Source: Bradyrhizobium neotropicale
GTDB taxonomy: Bacteria; Pseudomonadota; Alphaproteobacteria; Rhizobiales; Xanthobacteraceae
DNA: 64,000 nt
Reading direction: 5' to 3'
Assembly: GCF_001641695.1 (NCBI RefSeq)
Contig: NZ_LSEF01000040.1
Coordinates: forward strand, 35,314-99,313
Shown: piece by piece, positions 10,046 to 19,979 of the stretch
Numbering within the stretch: the first letter of the stretch is position 1
Layout of the letters: each line of letters starts with the position of its first letter
The notes under the pieces: model-generated
The model's database searches: none
Told to the model about the DNA's origin: nothing
What the model saw: only the letters and a program-made list of their open reading frames with translations
Made by a program: the position numbers and the translations under genes

Positions 10046-10681
10046 CTACTGGGCCTTCGCAGTCGCCGGTTCCTCGGCGCGCTTGTCGATGACCTTGTCG
10101 ACAAGGCCGAAATCCCTGGCGTCGTTGGCGGTCAGGAACTTGTCGCGCTCCAGAGCATCCTCGATCGTCTTGTAGGTCTGACCGGTGTGCTTGACGTAGA
10201 TTTCGTTGAGCCGCTTCTTCAGGTTCAGGATTTCCTGCGCGTGCAGCATGATGTCGGTGGCCTGGCCCTGGAAGCCGCCGGACGGCTGGTGAACCATGAT
10301 GCGCGCGTTCGGTAGCGAGAAGCGCATGTCCTTCTCGCCGGCGGCGAGCAGCAGCGAGCCCATCGAAGCGGCCTGACCCGTGCACAGCGTCGAGACCGGC
10401 GGGCGGATGAACTGCATGGTGTCGTAGATCGCAAGGCCCGACGTCACCACGCCGCCCGGCGAGTTGATGTACATCGAGATTTCCTTCTTCGGATTTTCCG
10501 CCTCAAGGAACAACAGCTGCGCGACGATCAGCGTCGACATGCCGTCCTCGACCGGCCCGGTCACGAAGATGATGCGCTCCTTCAACAGGCGCGAGAAGAT
10601 GTCGTAGGCGCGCTCGCCACGGTTGGTCTGCTCGACCACCATGGGCACGAGGTTCATGTAGGTTTCAACCGGATCGCGCAT
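10046..10681 (-). CDS. clpP: ClpP serine protease subunit
   Basis: A protein of 211 residues beginning [20 protein letters not shown]. The Ser-His-Asp triad is visible: the Ser in [14 protein letters not shown] near residue 106, the His in [10 protein letters not shown] near 130, and a downstream Asp near ERDKFL. The subunits form a tetradecameric chamber that works with ClpX (encoded downstream) and usually ClpA. It lies between tig and clpX on the same strand, the common proteobacterial order. The hairpin at 10002-10024 follows it. Confidence 0.97.
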   Translation of the reverse strand: MRDPVETYMNLVPMVVEQTNRGERAYDIFSRLLKERIIFVTGPVEDGMSTLIVAQLLFLEAENPKKEISMYINSPGGVVTSGLAIYDTMQFIRPPVSTLCTGQAASMGSLLLAAGEKDMRFSLPNARIMVHQPSGGFQGQATDIMLHAQEILNLKKRLNEIYVKHTGQTYKTIEDALERDKFLTANDARDFGLVDKVIDKRAEEPATAKAQ

Positions 10682-10888
10682 GAGTCACCTAGGTTTTTCG
10701 GACGCAGACATCGCCAGTCTTGGCTGGATTTGCCGTGAAGGCCGATGGACGTCCCGTGATGCAGGAACTTTAGTAGAAGGAAGACTTGGGTAAAGGGTGT
10801 AGCGACAGATATAGCCCAATTCGCGCCAGACAAGTGCGGAGCGAATTAAGGCTTAATCCGTGAGGGAGTTGAAGCTGATTCGCGCAAA

Positions 10889-10922
10889 GAGGCCCAGCCG
10901 GCCACCTGGCTAGCTGGACCTC
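10889..10922 (-). terminator. Imperfect hairpin downstream of tig
   Basis: GAGGcCCAGC...GCCA-cct-GGC...GCTGGaCCTC forms a long stem with a few mismatches, about 40 bases past the tig stop codon and ahead of clpP. It fits a terminator or processing hairpin between tig and clpP. Confidence 0.55.
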
Positions 10923-10962
10923 TTGTACCGATCATCCTTAACAGAAGGCTGTCTCAAAGCCC

Positions 10963-12324
10963 TCAGGCGGCGGTCTTGTCAGCCTCGTCGTCCTTGTAGA
11001 GCTCCTCGCGCGAGACCTTCTTCTCGGTCACGTTGGCGAGTTCGAGGATGAAGTCGACGACCTTGTCCTCATAGATCGGTGCGCGAAGCTGGGCCAGCGC
11101 GTTGGCGTTGTTGCGATAAAAGTCCCAGACTTCCTTCTCGCGACCGGGCATCTGGCGCGCACGCTCGATTACGGCGCGGCCTACCTCGTCGTCGGTCACG
11201 GTGATCTTGTTCTTCTCGCCGATCTCCGACAGCACGAGGCCGAGACGCACGCGGCGGTCGGCGATCTTGCGGTACTCTTCCTTCGCAGCGTCTTCAGTGG
11301 TGTCCTCGTCGGCAAAGGTCTTGCCGGCGGAGTCCATCTCGGCCTTCACCGAGTTCCACATCAGATTGAACTCCTCGTCGACCAGCGAGGGCGGCGCGTC
11401 GAAGCGATGCGCCTCATCGAGGCGGTCGAGCAGCGCGCGCTTGACGCGCTGACGCGTCGCAGTCGCGAACTCGGCGGCGAGCCGTTCGCGCGCGGCTTCC
11501 TTCAGCTTGTCCAGCGATTCGAGCCCAAGCGTCTTGGCGAATTCGTCGTTGATCGCGACGTCCTGCGGCGCTTCGACCAGCGTTGCGGTGGTCTCGAACT
11601 CGGCCGGCTGGCCGGCGAGCTTGTCGTTCATGTAGTTCTTCGGGAACGACACCTTCAGCGTACGGGTCTCGCCCGTGGCGATGCCGATGAGCTGCTCCTC
11701 GAAGCCCGGGATGAAGGTGTTGGAGCCGATCACGACCTGGATGCCCTCGCCGGTGCCGCCCTCGAAGGCTTCGCCGTTGATGGTGCCCTTGAAGCTGACG
11801 GTGACGCGATCGCCCGACTCGGCGTTCGCGCCCTCGGCCTTCGCGGCGTAGCCACGGTTGGAATCGGCGATGCGCTTGATCGCCTCGTCGACGTCAGCGT
11901 CGGAGACATCGGCGACGGGCTTCTCGACCTGGAAGCTCTTGAAGTCGGCGAGCGCAATCGCCGGCACCACTTCGATCGCGACCGTGTAGGTCAGGTCGGT
12001 CTTGCCGGAGAGCAGCTCCTCGACCGCGGCCTGCTCGGTCGGCATCGTGATCTTCGGCTCGGTCGCGAGGCGGAAGCCGCGCTCGGAGAAGATCTGCGTG
12101 TTGGTGTCGCGGATGGTCTGGTCGATGGTCTCGGCCATCACCGAACGGCCGTAGACCTTCTTGAGGTGAGCGACCGGCACCTTGCCGGGACGGAAGCCGT
12201 TGATGCGGACCTTGTCCTTGAGATCGACGAGCTTGGCACCGGCCTTGGCGTCGAGATCAGACGCGGGAACGCTGATCTTGAACTCGTGCTTCAATCCTTC
12301 CGAGAGGGTCTCTGTGACCTGCAT
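10963..12324 (-). CDS. tig: Trigger factor, ribosome-associated chaperone
   Basis: The frame is open further upstream, but ATG at 12324 gives the conserved start [20 protein letters not shown] and 453 residues, the usual length. The N-terminal ribosome-binding domain contains [20 protein letters not shown]. An FKBP-like peptidyl-prolyl isomerase domain follows at about residues 160-245 ([20 protein letters not shown]), then the helical C-terminal domain that forms the substrate cradle. It binds nascent chains at the ribosome exit. It is followed by clpP and clpX, linking folding to degradation. Confidence 0.97.
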   Translation of the reverse strand: MQVTETLSEGLKHEFKISVPASDLDAKAGAKLVDLKDKVRINGFRPGKVPVAHLKKVYGRSVMAETIDQTIRDTNTQIFSERGFRLATEPKITMPTEQAAVEELLSGKTDLTYTVAIEVVPAIALADFKSFQVEKPVADVSDADVDEAIKRIADSNRGYAAKAEGANAESGDRVTVSFKGTINGEAFEGGTGEGIQVVIGSNTFIPGFEEQLIGIATGETRTLKVSFPKNYMNDKLAGQPAEFETTATLVEAPQDVAINDEFAKTLGLESLDKLKEAARERLAAEFATATRQRVKRALLDRLDEAHRFDAPPSLVDEEFNLMWNSVKAEMDSAGKTFADEDTTEDAAKEEYRKIADRRVRLGLVLSEIGEKNKITVTDDEVGRAVIERARQMPGREKEVWDFYRNNANALAQLRAPIYEDKVVDFILELANVTEKKVSREELYKDDEADKTAA

Positions 12325-12389
12325 GGCGTCCAATCTTCTTCTCGTTCGGTCCCGGCGCGCATTGCGTCGGGACGTTGTCATTAATCGAT

Positions 12390-12418
12390 CCGGCGCGAAG
12401 GCTAACGCCTTCCGCCGG
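12390..12418 (-). terminator. Bulged hairpin between tRNA-Leu and tig
   Basis: CCGGCG-c-GAAGGC, a TAAC loop, then GCCTTC-CGCCGG: a 12-bp stem with one bulged C. It lies downstream of tRNA-Leu on the minus strand and upstream of tig. It could terminate the tRNA transcript or be part of the tig leader. There is no T run. Confidence 0.45.
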
Positions 12419-12505
12419 TGGTTTATCGGACCCGGCTCCTCGGGGGCAAACGCCGCGAGGAGACAGCTCCATCAGTAATCCGTGCAAACGCTTGGATAGA
12501 GCGCT

Positions 12506-12590
12506 TGGTGCGGGCGGAGGGACTCGAACCCCCACAACTTTCGTCACTGGAACCTAAATCCAGCGCGTCTACCAGTTCCGCCACGCCCGC
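12506..12590 (-). tRNA. tRNA-Leu (UAG)
   Basis: Reading the minus strand from 12590, the 85-nt sequence starts GCGGGCG, has the anticodon arm CTGGA-TTTAGGT-TCCAG (anticodon UAG), a long variable arm as expected for a class II tRNA, a T arm with GTTCGAGTC, and an encoded CCA. Confidence 0.95.
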
Positions 12591-12744
12591 GTGAATTTGC
12601 ATCAAGACCGGCCGCGATGCCGCGGGCGGCCGGGCTTATAGCATGTGCCCGACTGTTCGCAGCAAAAAAATGGCCGTGCGGAGGCACGCTTTAAGTAGGC
12701 ACGGCGGCTGGACTTATCCAGCGCGGCATGGTCCGCATCGGCCC

Positions 12745-14064
12745 ATGACAACGCGGATTATACACCCGACGCGACGTGCGGTGTTGGCCGGCCTCGGGGC
12801 CTCGGCCGCGGGCCTGGCGCTGGGCGGCGCGGCGTCGCCGGCGATGGCCAGCCTCACCCTCCAGGCACGCCCCGCGACGCTGGCGTTGCGGCCCGGACAG
12901 CCGGCTACACCGGTCTGGGAGCTGGCGGCGCTAAATCCTGCCGTCGACGTCCGTCTCAAGCGCGGCGACCGCTGCGAGGTGTCGCTCCGGAACGACCTGC
13001 CCGTCCCGGTTGCCCCGGTCTGGTACGGGCTGGATGGGCAGAGTGCAGCCGAACCGCTGCTCGGCCGCTCGGCCGTCACCTCAGGGGGGACGGAAACCTC
13101 AATTTTTTCAATGCCTCACGCTGGGACCCTGATGGCGGACCTTCGCCTGCTCGACGATGGCATGAAGCAGCCGGTCCGGCCGCTTCCCATCATTGTTCAG
13201 GAGGCCGAGCCGCCTGTGGCCGACCGTGACGAGCTGTTTCTGGTCGAAGATTGGCGACTCGCCGCAGACGGCGCCGCGATCGTCCCCGGGGCTACCGGCG
13301 GCGAGATCGCGCCGATCTTCACCGTCAATGGCAAGATCGCACCGGACTTCACCCTCCGTGCGAACGAGCGGCTGAGGCTGCGCGTGATCAATGGCTGCCA
13401 ACGCGCTGTCATTGCGGTCAAATTCGATGGCGTTGAAGTTCTGGTCATGGCCCTGGACGGCCAGGCGGCCGAACCCTTCACGGCCCGCAACGGCGCCCTG
13501 GTGCTCGCACCGGGCAGCCGGGCCGATGTCTTCCTCGACGGCACCGCGGCGCCCGGCTCTGCCACGCCGATCCTGCTGCACGACGGCAAGGAGGCCCGTC
13601 CGGTCGCCCGCGTCCTGACCTCGGCCGAACCGCCGCTCCGCGCGAGCCGCTTGGCACCCCCGGCCCCGCTGCCCTCCAACGGCCTTCCCGCCAATCTCGA
13701 CCTCAAGGGCGCCCTGCGGTTCGATGTCGCGCTCAGCGCGGCAGAGGCCGGCTGGAGTCGTTCGTCGAGCTTCGCCGCCTCATCCGCCCCCGCCTTCCGT
13801 GCCAAGGCCGGCCGCACCGTCGTGCTGGCCTTGAAGAACCCGACCGCCATTGCCACCGTCTTCCACCTACACGGCCACCACTTCCGCCTGCTCGATCGCT
13901 TCGACGACGGCTGGAAGCCCTACTGGCTCGATACGCTCGCGATCGAACCCGGCCAGACCCAGCGCATCGCGTTCGCAACCAGCGCGCCCGGCCGCTGGCT
14001 GATCGAGTCTATCGCCACCGACTGGGCCGCGCCGCGCCTGGTGCGCTGGTACGCGGTGGAGTGA
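12745..14064 (+). CDS. Tat-exported multicopper-oxidase-fold protein lacking most copper ligands
   Basis: ATG at 12745 gives a product starting MTTRIIHPTRRAVLAGLGAS, a twin-arginine-like signal followed by a hydrophobic stretch, so periplasmic export is likely. The rest has cupredoxin-domain composition over about 439 residues. One His cluster, HLHGHHFRLLDR, remains near the C-terminus. The usual first ligand site (HWHG) reads VWYG, the second (WYHSH) reads MADLRL, and the final HCH motif is replaced by WLIESIATDW. So it probably cannot assemble the full type 1 and trinuclear copper sites. SufI/FtsP shows the same fold without copper. It sits alone beside tRNA-Leu. Confidence 0.8.
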   Translation: MTTRIIHPTRRAVLAGLGASAAGLALGGAASPAMASLTLQARPATLALRPGQPATPVWELAALNPAVDVRLKRGDRCEVSLRNDLPVPVAPVWYGLDGQSAAEPLLGRSAVTSGGTETSIFSMPHAGTLMADLRLLDDGMKQPVRPLPIIVQEAEPPVADRDELFLVEDWRLAADGAAIVPGATGGEIAPIFTVNGKIAPDFTLRANERLRLRVINGCQRAVIAVKFDGVEVLVMALDGQAAEPFTARNGALVLAPGSRADVFLDGTAAPGSATPILLHDGKEARPVARVLTSAEPPLRASRLAPPAPLPSNGLPANLDLKGALRFDVALSAAEAGWSRSSSFAASSAPAFRAKAGRTVVLALKNPTAIATVFHLHGHHFRLLDRFDDGWKPYWLDTLAIEPGQTQRIAFATSAPGRWLIESIATDWAAPRLVRWYAVE

Positions 14065-14068
14065 AGGC

Positions 14069-15568
14069 TCAGTACTCCACCCCCAGCGCGTTATAGATCC
14101 GCCGGTGCACGGCCGGCAGCGTCTCGGTCAGGTCTTCCGCGATCAGCCCGGGGCCGGCTTCGCCGGCCGCCTCGCCATGCATCCACACGCCCATGCTGGC
14201 GGCTTCGAATGCCGGCACACCCTGGGCAAGGAGCCCGGCAATAATACCGGAGAGCACATCGCCGGCCCCCGCAGTGGCGAGCCATGGCGGCGCGTTGGCA
14301 GCGATGGTGGCGCGGCCGTCGGGCGCGGCAATCGTGGTGTCCGGCCCCTTCAGCAGCACGACCGCCCCGGAGCGCTCGGCGGCGGCGCGCACGCGCTCGA
14401 GTTTTGAACGGCCCGGACGCTTGTTGCTGAGGTCGGAGAACAGACGCGGAAACTCGCCCTCGTGGGGCGTCAGCACCACCGCCGTGTCCCGCGAGGACTT
14501 GATCGATTCAAACAACCGCTCGGGGTTTGTGGCAAAGCTCGTCAGCGCATCGGCGTCCAGCACCAGATGCCGCTGCGCCGAGAGCGCGCTGTGGACGAAG
14601 TCGCAGGTGCGCTCGCCGATGCCCGCGCCGGGGCCGATCATGCAGGTGTTGTAGCGCTTGTCGCCGAGCAGCTCGGCGAATTCGACCGCGGTGTCGACGG
14701 GGCGGACCATCACCGCGGTGAGCGCGGCGGCATTGATCGCGAGCGCATCGCGCGGGGTGGCCAGCGTGACGAGCCCTGCGCCGGCGCGCAGCGCCCCGCG
14801 CGCGGCGAGCCGCGCCGCACCGGTGGCGGCCGCGTCACCCGACACCGCCAGCACGTGCCCTCGCGCGTATTTGTGGCCGTCGATGCGCGGCACCGGAAAG
14901 GCCGCCCCCCAAAAATCCGGATCGTTCTCGAATATCTGCGGCCGGATCTCGTCGAGCACCTGCGCGTCGATGCCGATGTCGACCACGCGCACGTGGCCGC
15001 AATGCACGCGGCCCGGCAAGAGCAGATGCGCCGGCTTCTTGCGGAAAAAGGTGACGGTCTCGGTGGCGTTCACGGCAACGCCCATCACGCCCGCACTGGT
15101 GCCGTTGATGCCGCTCGGCAGATCGACCGCCAGCACCGGCGCACCATTGGCGTTGATCGCCGCGATCATCTCGTGCGCCTCGCCATCGATGGTGCGGCTT
15201 AACCCCGCACCGAACAGCGCATCGATGATCAACGCCGGCCTGCCGATCGCCTGCGGATTGAACGGAAGCACCGGATGCTTCCAGCCGCGAGCGGCGGAGG
15301 CGGCATCGCCCTGGAGCTGATCGCGCTCGCACATCAGGATCACCGAAACCTCGCGGCCCTGGGCGGCGAGCTCGGCGGCCGCGACAAAACCGTCGCCGCC
15401 ATTGTTGCCGGGCCCGGCGACGACCAGGATCGTCCCCTCCTCAACCAGCGCCTGAGCCGCCTCGGCTACCGCCTGGCCTGCGCTCAGCATCAGCTTGAAG
15501 CCGGGAGTGCCGGCCGCGATGCTGAGCTGGTCGGCCCGCTGCATTTCAGCGTTGGTCAGAACTTCCAT
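14069..15568 (-). CDS. nnr: Bifunctional NAD(P)HX epimerase / ADP-dependent dehydratase
   Basis: ATG at 15568 (MEVLTNAEMQRADQLSIAAG) is preferred over an upstream in-frame start. The N-terminal ~215 residues are the YjeF epimerase domain (VVAGPGNNGGDGFVAAAEL). The C-terminal ~280 residues are the ribokinase-like ADP-dependent dehydratase domain (VLTPHEGEFPRLF, then ATAGAGDVLSGIIAGLL). Together they repair hydrated NADH and NADPH. It converges on the multicopper-oxidase-fold gene with 4 bases between, and diverges from glnB. Confidence 0.95.
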   Translation of the reverse strand: MEVLTNAEMQRADQLSIAAGTPGFKLMLSAGQAVAEAAQALVEEGTILVVAGPGNNGGDGFVAAAELAAQGREVSVILMCERDQLQGDAASAARGWKHPVLPFNPQAIGRPALIIDALFGAGLSRTIDGEAHEMIAAINANGAPVLAVDLPSGINGTSAGVMGVAVNATETVTFFRKKPAHLLLPGRVHCGHVRVVDIGIDAQVLDEIRPQIFENDPDFWGAAFPVPRIDGHKYARGHVLAVSGDAAATGAARLAARGALRAGAGLVTLATPRDALAINAAALTAVMVRPVDTAVEFAELLGDKRYNTCMIGPGAGIGERTCDFVHSALSAQRHLVLDADALTSFATNPERLFESIKSSRDTAVVLTPHEGEFPRLFSDLSNKRPGRSKLERVRAAAERSGAVVLLKGPDTTIAAPDGRATIAANAPPWLATAGAGDVLSGIIAGLLAQGVPAFEAASMGVWMHGEAAGEAGPGLIAEDLTETLPAVHRRIYNALGVEY

Positions 15569-15761
15569 GCCACTTCCCTGGTACAAACGCCTCTTCAACA
15601 GGCATTTTCCGTGCCGAAGCGAAACCTGAAACGGGCATCTGCACAGAGTTTGAACCGTTTGCCTATTTCGTAGTCTTCGCTATTTTGAGCCGGTCGGCAC
15701 CACCTATCAGAGATGCTCGTTAAAAGGCTGATAACGCTCCAATAATCAGGGGATCTGCAAC

Positions 15762-15779
15762 TTGGCATAGACCCTGCTT
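15762..15779 (+). promoter_or_regulatory. Candidate sigma-54 promoter of glnB
   Basis: TTGGCATAGACCCTGCTT matches the -24/-12 pattern: GG and GC are separated by exactly 10 bases (consensus TGGCAC-N5-TTGC). It lies about 170 bases before the glnB start. Nitrogen-regulated glnB-glnA promoters of this class are well known in rhizobia. I did not find a clear NtrC site. The rest of the 380-base nnr-glnB gap shows nothing else. Confidence 0.6.
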
Positions 15780-15891
15780 CCGAGGAAGCCGCTTCGGCCC
15801 GTCGTGCTCCCTGGAATATAATCTAAGGTGTGGCCGGCCGCTTGTCGGGCTAGTCAGGCGACCCGGGACAGCGAAGACAGTCCATGCGTGA

Positions 15892-16287
<396 letters not shown>

Positions 16288-16438
16288 GGCGGGTGCTATC
16301 CCGCATTCTGCGACGTTCCAACAAGAAATAAGGCTGCTTCGGCGGCCCGATTTCGTTTGTGCAATCGCGCAGGTCAAAGAGCGCGGACACGGTCGCTCGT
16401 AGTCTGGAAACCGACCCGCAGAGCCAAAAGGGGTATGC

Positions 16439-17848
16439 ATGAAGACCGCCAAAGACGTCCTGAAATCGATCAAGGACAACGACGTCAAATACGTCGACCT
16501 GCGCTTCACCGATCCGCGCGGCAAGTGGCAGCATGTGACGTTCGACGTCAGCATGATCGATGAAGACATTTTCGCCGAAGGGACGATGTTCGACGGCTCC
16601 TCGATCGCCGGCTGGAAGGCGATCAACGAGTCCGACATGTGCCTGATGCCCGATCCCGTGACCGCGACGATCGACCCGTTCTTCGCCGAGACCACCATGG
16701 TCATCACCTGCGACGTGCTCGAGCCGACCACCGGCGAGCCCTACAATCGCGACCCCCGCGGCATCGCCAAGAAGGCCGAGGCGATGGTGAAGTCGATGGG
16801 CGTGGGCGACACCGTGTTCGTCGGTCCCGAAGCCGAGTTCTTCGTGTTCGACGACGTGCGCTTCTCCTCCGGCCCCTACAACACCGGTTTCCGTCTCGAC
16901 TCCTCCGAGCTGCCGACCAACTCCGACACCGAATATGAAGGCGGCAATCTCGGCCACCGCGTCCGCACCAAGGGCGGCTACTTCCCGGTGCCGCCGCAGG
17001 ACTCCGTGCAGGACATGCGTTCCGAAATGCTCGGCGCCATGGCCAAGATGGGCGTCAAGGTCGAGAAGCATCACCACGAGGTCGCTTCCGCCCAGCACGA
17101 GCTCGGCATGAAGTTCGACACCCTGACGCTGATGGCCGACCACCTGCAGATCTACAAGTACTGCATCCACCAGGTCGCCCACATCTACGGCAAGACCGCC
17201 ACCTTCATGCCGAAGCCGGTCTATGGCGACAACGGCTCGGGCATGCACGTCCATCAGTCGATCTGGAAGGACGGCAAGCCGGTGTTCGCCGGCAACAAGT
17301 ATGCCGACCTGTCGGAAACCTGCCTCAACTACATCGGCGGCATCATCAAGCATGCCAAGGCGATCAACGCCTTCACCAACCCGACGACCAACTCCTACAA
17401 ACGTCTGGTCCCGGGCTATGAGGCTCCGGTGCTGCTCGCCTACTCCGCGCGCAACCGCTCGGCCTCGTGCCGCATCCCCTACACCGCTTCGCCGAAGGCC
17501 AAGCGCGTCGAGGTGCGCTTCCCCGATCCGCTCGCCAATCCCTATCTCGGCTTCGCCGCGATGCTGATGGCCGGCCTCGACGGCATCAAGAACAAGATCG
17601 ATCCGGGTCCGGCGATGGACAAGGACCTCTACGATCTGCCGAAGGAAGAGCTGAAGCAGATCCCGACCGTGTGCGGCTCGCTGCGCGAGGCGCTGGAAAA
17701 CCTCGACAAGGACCGCGCCTTCCTGAAGGCCGGCGGCGTGTTCGACGACGACTTCATCGACAGCTACATCGAGCTGAAGATGACCGAAGTCGAGCGCTTC
17801 GAAATGACCCCGCACCCGGTCGAGTTCGACATGTACTATTCGGGCTGA
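16439..17848 (+). CDS. glnA: Type I glutamine synthetase
   Basis: A protein of 469 residues, typical of GSI. The beta-grasp N-terminus includes [12 protein letters not shown], followed by the catalytic [17 protein letters not shown] near residue 40, the ATP site [16 protein letters not shown] near 260, and the adenylylation Tyr in [10 protein letters not shown] near 398. It condenses glutamate and ammonia to glutamine. The adenylylation site and the upstream glnB suggest the usual PII/GlnE control. A strong terminator follows. Confidence 0.98.
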   Translation: MKTAKDVLKSIKDNDVKYVDLRFTDPRGKWQHVTFDVSMIDEDIFAEGTMFDGSSIAGWKAINESDMCLMPDPVTATIDPFFAETTMVITCDVLEPTTGEPYNRDPRGIAKKAEAMVKSMGVGDTVFVGPEAEFFVFDDVRFSSGPYNTGFRLDSSELPTNSDTEYEGGNLGHRVRTKGGYFPVPPQDSVQDMRSEMLGAMAKMGVKVEKHHHEVASAQHELGMKFDTLTLMADHLQIYKYCIHQVAHIYGKTATFMPKPVYGDNGSGMHVHQSIWKDGKPVFAGNKYADLSETCLNYIGGIIKHAKAINAFTNPTTNSYKRLVPGYEAPVLLAYSARNRSASCRIPYTASPKAKRVEVRFPDPLANPYLGFAAMLMAGLDGIKNKIDPGPAMDKDLYDLPKEELKQIPTVCGSLREALENLDKDRAFLKAGGVFDDDFIDSYIELKMTEVERFEMTPHPVEFDMYYSG

Positions 17849-17873
17849 TCGGCTCGCATAGGATACCGGAAGC

Positions 17874-17901
17874 AAAAGGCGCCCCGCGAGGGGCGCCTTT
17901 T
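17874..17901 (+). terminator. Intrinsic terminator of glnA
   Basis: AAAAGGCGCCCC, a GCGA loop and GGGGCGCCTTTT form a perfect stem followed by TCGTTTT, 26 bases past the glnA stop. Confidence 0.9.
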
Positions 17902-17913
17902 CGTTTTGAGAGC

Positions 17914-17996
17914 CGTAGGATGGGTAGAGCCCTTGCGAAACCCATCATCTCACCCTGGAAGGACGATGGGTTTCGCTGCGCTCTACCCATCCTACG
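17914..17996. repeat. Palindromic intergenic repeat (GTAGGATGGGTAGAGC type)
   Basis: CGTAGGATGGGTAGAGC at the left and GCTCTACCCATCCTACG at the right form outer arms, with inner arms GAAACCCATC and GATGGGTTTC. A related element (GTAGGGTGGGCAAAG) occurs at 48927-49052. It lies between the convergent glnA and asparaginase genes. Confidence 0.75.
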
Positions 17997-18020
17997 CACT
18001 GGGTCCGCGCGACAGCTCGC

Positions 18021-19145
18021 CTACCAAGTCGCCGTGAAGGCTCGCTGCAGCTCGGCCGGAGCGGTCACGCCGCTCGCGATCAGCAATTGGGTGAGAACGC
18101 GCGCCTTCTGGGGGTTGAGGTCCTCGGACACGACGAAGCCATTCTTGTCATCGTCAACCTCGACATTTCGGGTGACGAAGCCGGACCGGACCCGCGTGGA
18201 ACGGACGATCATGATCCCCTTCTTCGCCGCCTGTTCGAGCGCATCGAGCGCCTGCTTCGAGCTGTTACCATCGCCGACGCCGGCCAGCACGATGCCTTTT
18301 GCGCCGTGAGAGATGGCGTCCTCGATCGGAACGGCGTCCATGTTGGCATGCGAGTAGACGATCTCGACGCGGGGCAATTGCTCGCCCGGCGGGAGCTGAT
18401 AGGTCGTGCGCTTGAAACCGGGCGCCTGCGCCATGAAACGAATGCCGCCGGCCGTGTCGACATAGCCGATCGGCCCGTCATTGGGTGAATTGAACGTCTC
18501 GATGCTCGTGGTGTTGGTCTTGGTCACCGAGCGAGCGCCCTGAATCTTGTCGTTCAACACGGCCATGACCCCACGCCCGCGGGCGCGGGGATCGGCCGCC
18601 ACCTGAACCGCTTCGTAGAGATTGCCGGGACCGTCTGCGCTGACCGCCGTGGCCGGACGCATCGAGCCGACGATGACCACCGGCTTGTCGCCGCGAACCA
18701 CGTTATCCAGAAAAAACGCGGTCTCTTCGAGCGTGTCCGTGCCGTGGGTAATCACGATTCCATCGGCTTCGTTCTTGTCGAAGGCGTCCTGGATGCGACG
18801 GGCCAGCGCAAACCAGACCTTGTCGTTCATGTCCTGGGATCCGATCGACGAAATCTGTTCGGCGTTCAGCTTCGCCAGCTTGTCCAGACCCGGGACGGAC
18901 TGGACCAGTTGGTCGCCCGTGATCTGGCCGGACTTGTACGCACCCGTCGCACGTGGGTCGGCCTGACCTGCGATCGTTCCTCCTGTCGCAAGCACGAGAA
19001 TGCGCGGCAAGCTGCCGGTCGTCGCCGGCTCCGCGGCCTGCACACCGATTCCCCCTGACCAGAGTGCGAAGGCGACCAGCGGGACCGAGAGCATCAATGT
19101 GCGATTCTGGCGGCGGCTGGTTGGTCTGTCGGTATGCTTCGTCAT
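18021..19145 (-). CDS. ansB: Type II L-asparaginase, exported
   Basis: A protein of 374 residues. After a basic start it has a hydrophobic signal segment (LSVPLVAFALWSGGIGVQAAE), so the enzyme is probably periplasmic. Both family signatures are present: ILVLATGGTIAG with the nucleophile Thr near residue 55, and the second catalytic block GIVITHGTDTLEETAFFLD near 135. It hydrolyses asparagine (possibly also glutamine) to the acid and ammonia, which suits its position near glnB-glnA. It starts 72 bases after the slipin stop, so it may be the last gene of the dehydrogenase-NfeD-slipin series. Confidence 0.92.
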   Translation of the reverse strand: MTKHTDRPTSRRQNRTLMLSVPLVAFALWSGGIGVQAAEPATTGSLPRILVLATGGTIAGQADPRATGAYKSGQITGDQLVQSVPGLDKLAKLNAEQISSIGSQDMNDKVWFALARRIQDAFDKNEADGIVITHGTDTLEETAFFLDNVVRGDKPVVIVGSMRPATAVSADGPGNLYEAVQVAADPRARGRGVMAVLNDKIQGARSVTKTNTTSIETFNSPNDGPIGYVDTAGGIRFMAQAPGFKRTTYQLPPGEQLPRVEIVYSHANMDAVPIEDAISHGAKGIVLAGVGDGNSSKQALDALEQAAKKGIMIVRSTRVRSGFVTRNVEVDDDKNGFVVSEDLNPQKARVLTQLLIASGVTAPAELQRAFTATW

Positions 19146-19217
19146 CGAATTTTCCTCCCGTTTAAGTTGGGATCAATATTCGACACGCCCATTTGGGCCG
19201 AAGATGGGTCATCCTGC

Positions 19218-19979
19218 CTATGGATTGTCGCGCCGCGGCGTAAAATGGTCGAGCAGGCCCGTCGGTAGCGGAAACACGATGGTCGACGACCGTTCACCGG
19301 CGATGTCGTGCAGAGCCGCGAAGTAGCGTAGCTGCATCGCCTGCGGCTCCTGCGCGAGGATCCGGCCGGCCTCGACGAGCTTTTCGGCAGCCTGCTGCTC
19401 GCCCATCGCATTGATCACCTTGGCCCGCCGCAGCCGCTCCGCCTCGGCCTGTTTGGCAATCGCGCGCACCATGGTTTCGTTGATATCGACGTCCTTGATC
19501 TCTATGCCGGTGACCTTGATGCCCCAGATGTCGGTTTGCTTGTCGAGGATCTCCTGGATGTCGGCGTTCAGCCTGTCGCGTTCGGCAAGCATCTCGTCGA
19601 GCTCGTGCTTGCCCAGCACCGAGCGCAACGTGGTCTGGGCGAGCTGGCTGGTCGCGGCCATGTAATCGCCGACCTTGATGATGGCCCGCTCGGGATCGAC
19701 GATGCGGAAGTACAGAACGGCGTTGACCTTGACGGACACGTTGTCCCGCGAAATCACGTCCTGGGGCGGCACGACCTGCACCATCACCCGTAGATCGACC
19801 TTTACGAGCTGCTGCACGACCGGAATGAGAAGGATGAGGCCGGGGCCCTTCACGCCAGTGAAGCGGCCGAGTGTAAAGACGACGCCACGCTCGTATTCGC
19901 GCAAGATTCGAATGGCTTGGGATAGAAATATGATGACAAGCAGCGCAAGCGCCGCATAGGTCAGATATTCCAGCATCAT
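19218..19979 (-). CDS. Slipin (stomatin-like SPFH membrane protein)
   Basis: A protein of 253 residues with an N-terminal membrane segment ([19 protein letters not shown]). An SPFH/band 7 domain follows ([20 protein letters not shown], then [21 protein letters not shown]), and a C-terminal Ala/Glu-rich coiled coil ([20 protein letters not shown]). Stomatin-like proteins form large membrane ring assemblies. ATG at 19979 overlaps the stop of the NfeD-family gene by 4 bases; NfeD-slipin is a recognised partner pair in which NfeD acts as a membrane-bound protease or anchor. Confidence 0.93.
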   Translation of the reverse strand: MMLEYLTYAALALLVIIFLSQAIRILREYERGVVFTLGRFTGVKGPGLILLIPVVQQLVKVDLRVMVQVVPPQDVISRDNVSVKVNAVLYFRIVDPERAIIKVGDYMAATSQLAQTTLRSVLGKHELDEMLAERDRLNADIQEILDKQTDIWGIKVTGIEIKDVDINETMVRAIAKQAEAERLRRAKVINAMGEQQAAEKLVEAGRILAQEPQAMQLRYFAALHDIAGERSSTIVFPLPTGLLDHFTPRRDNP

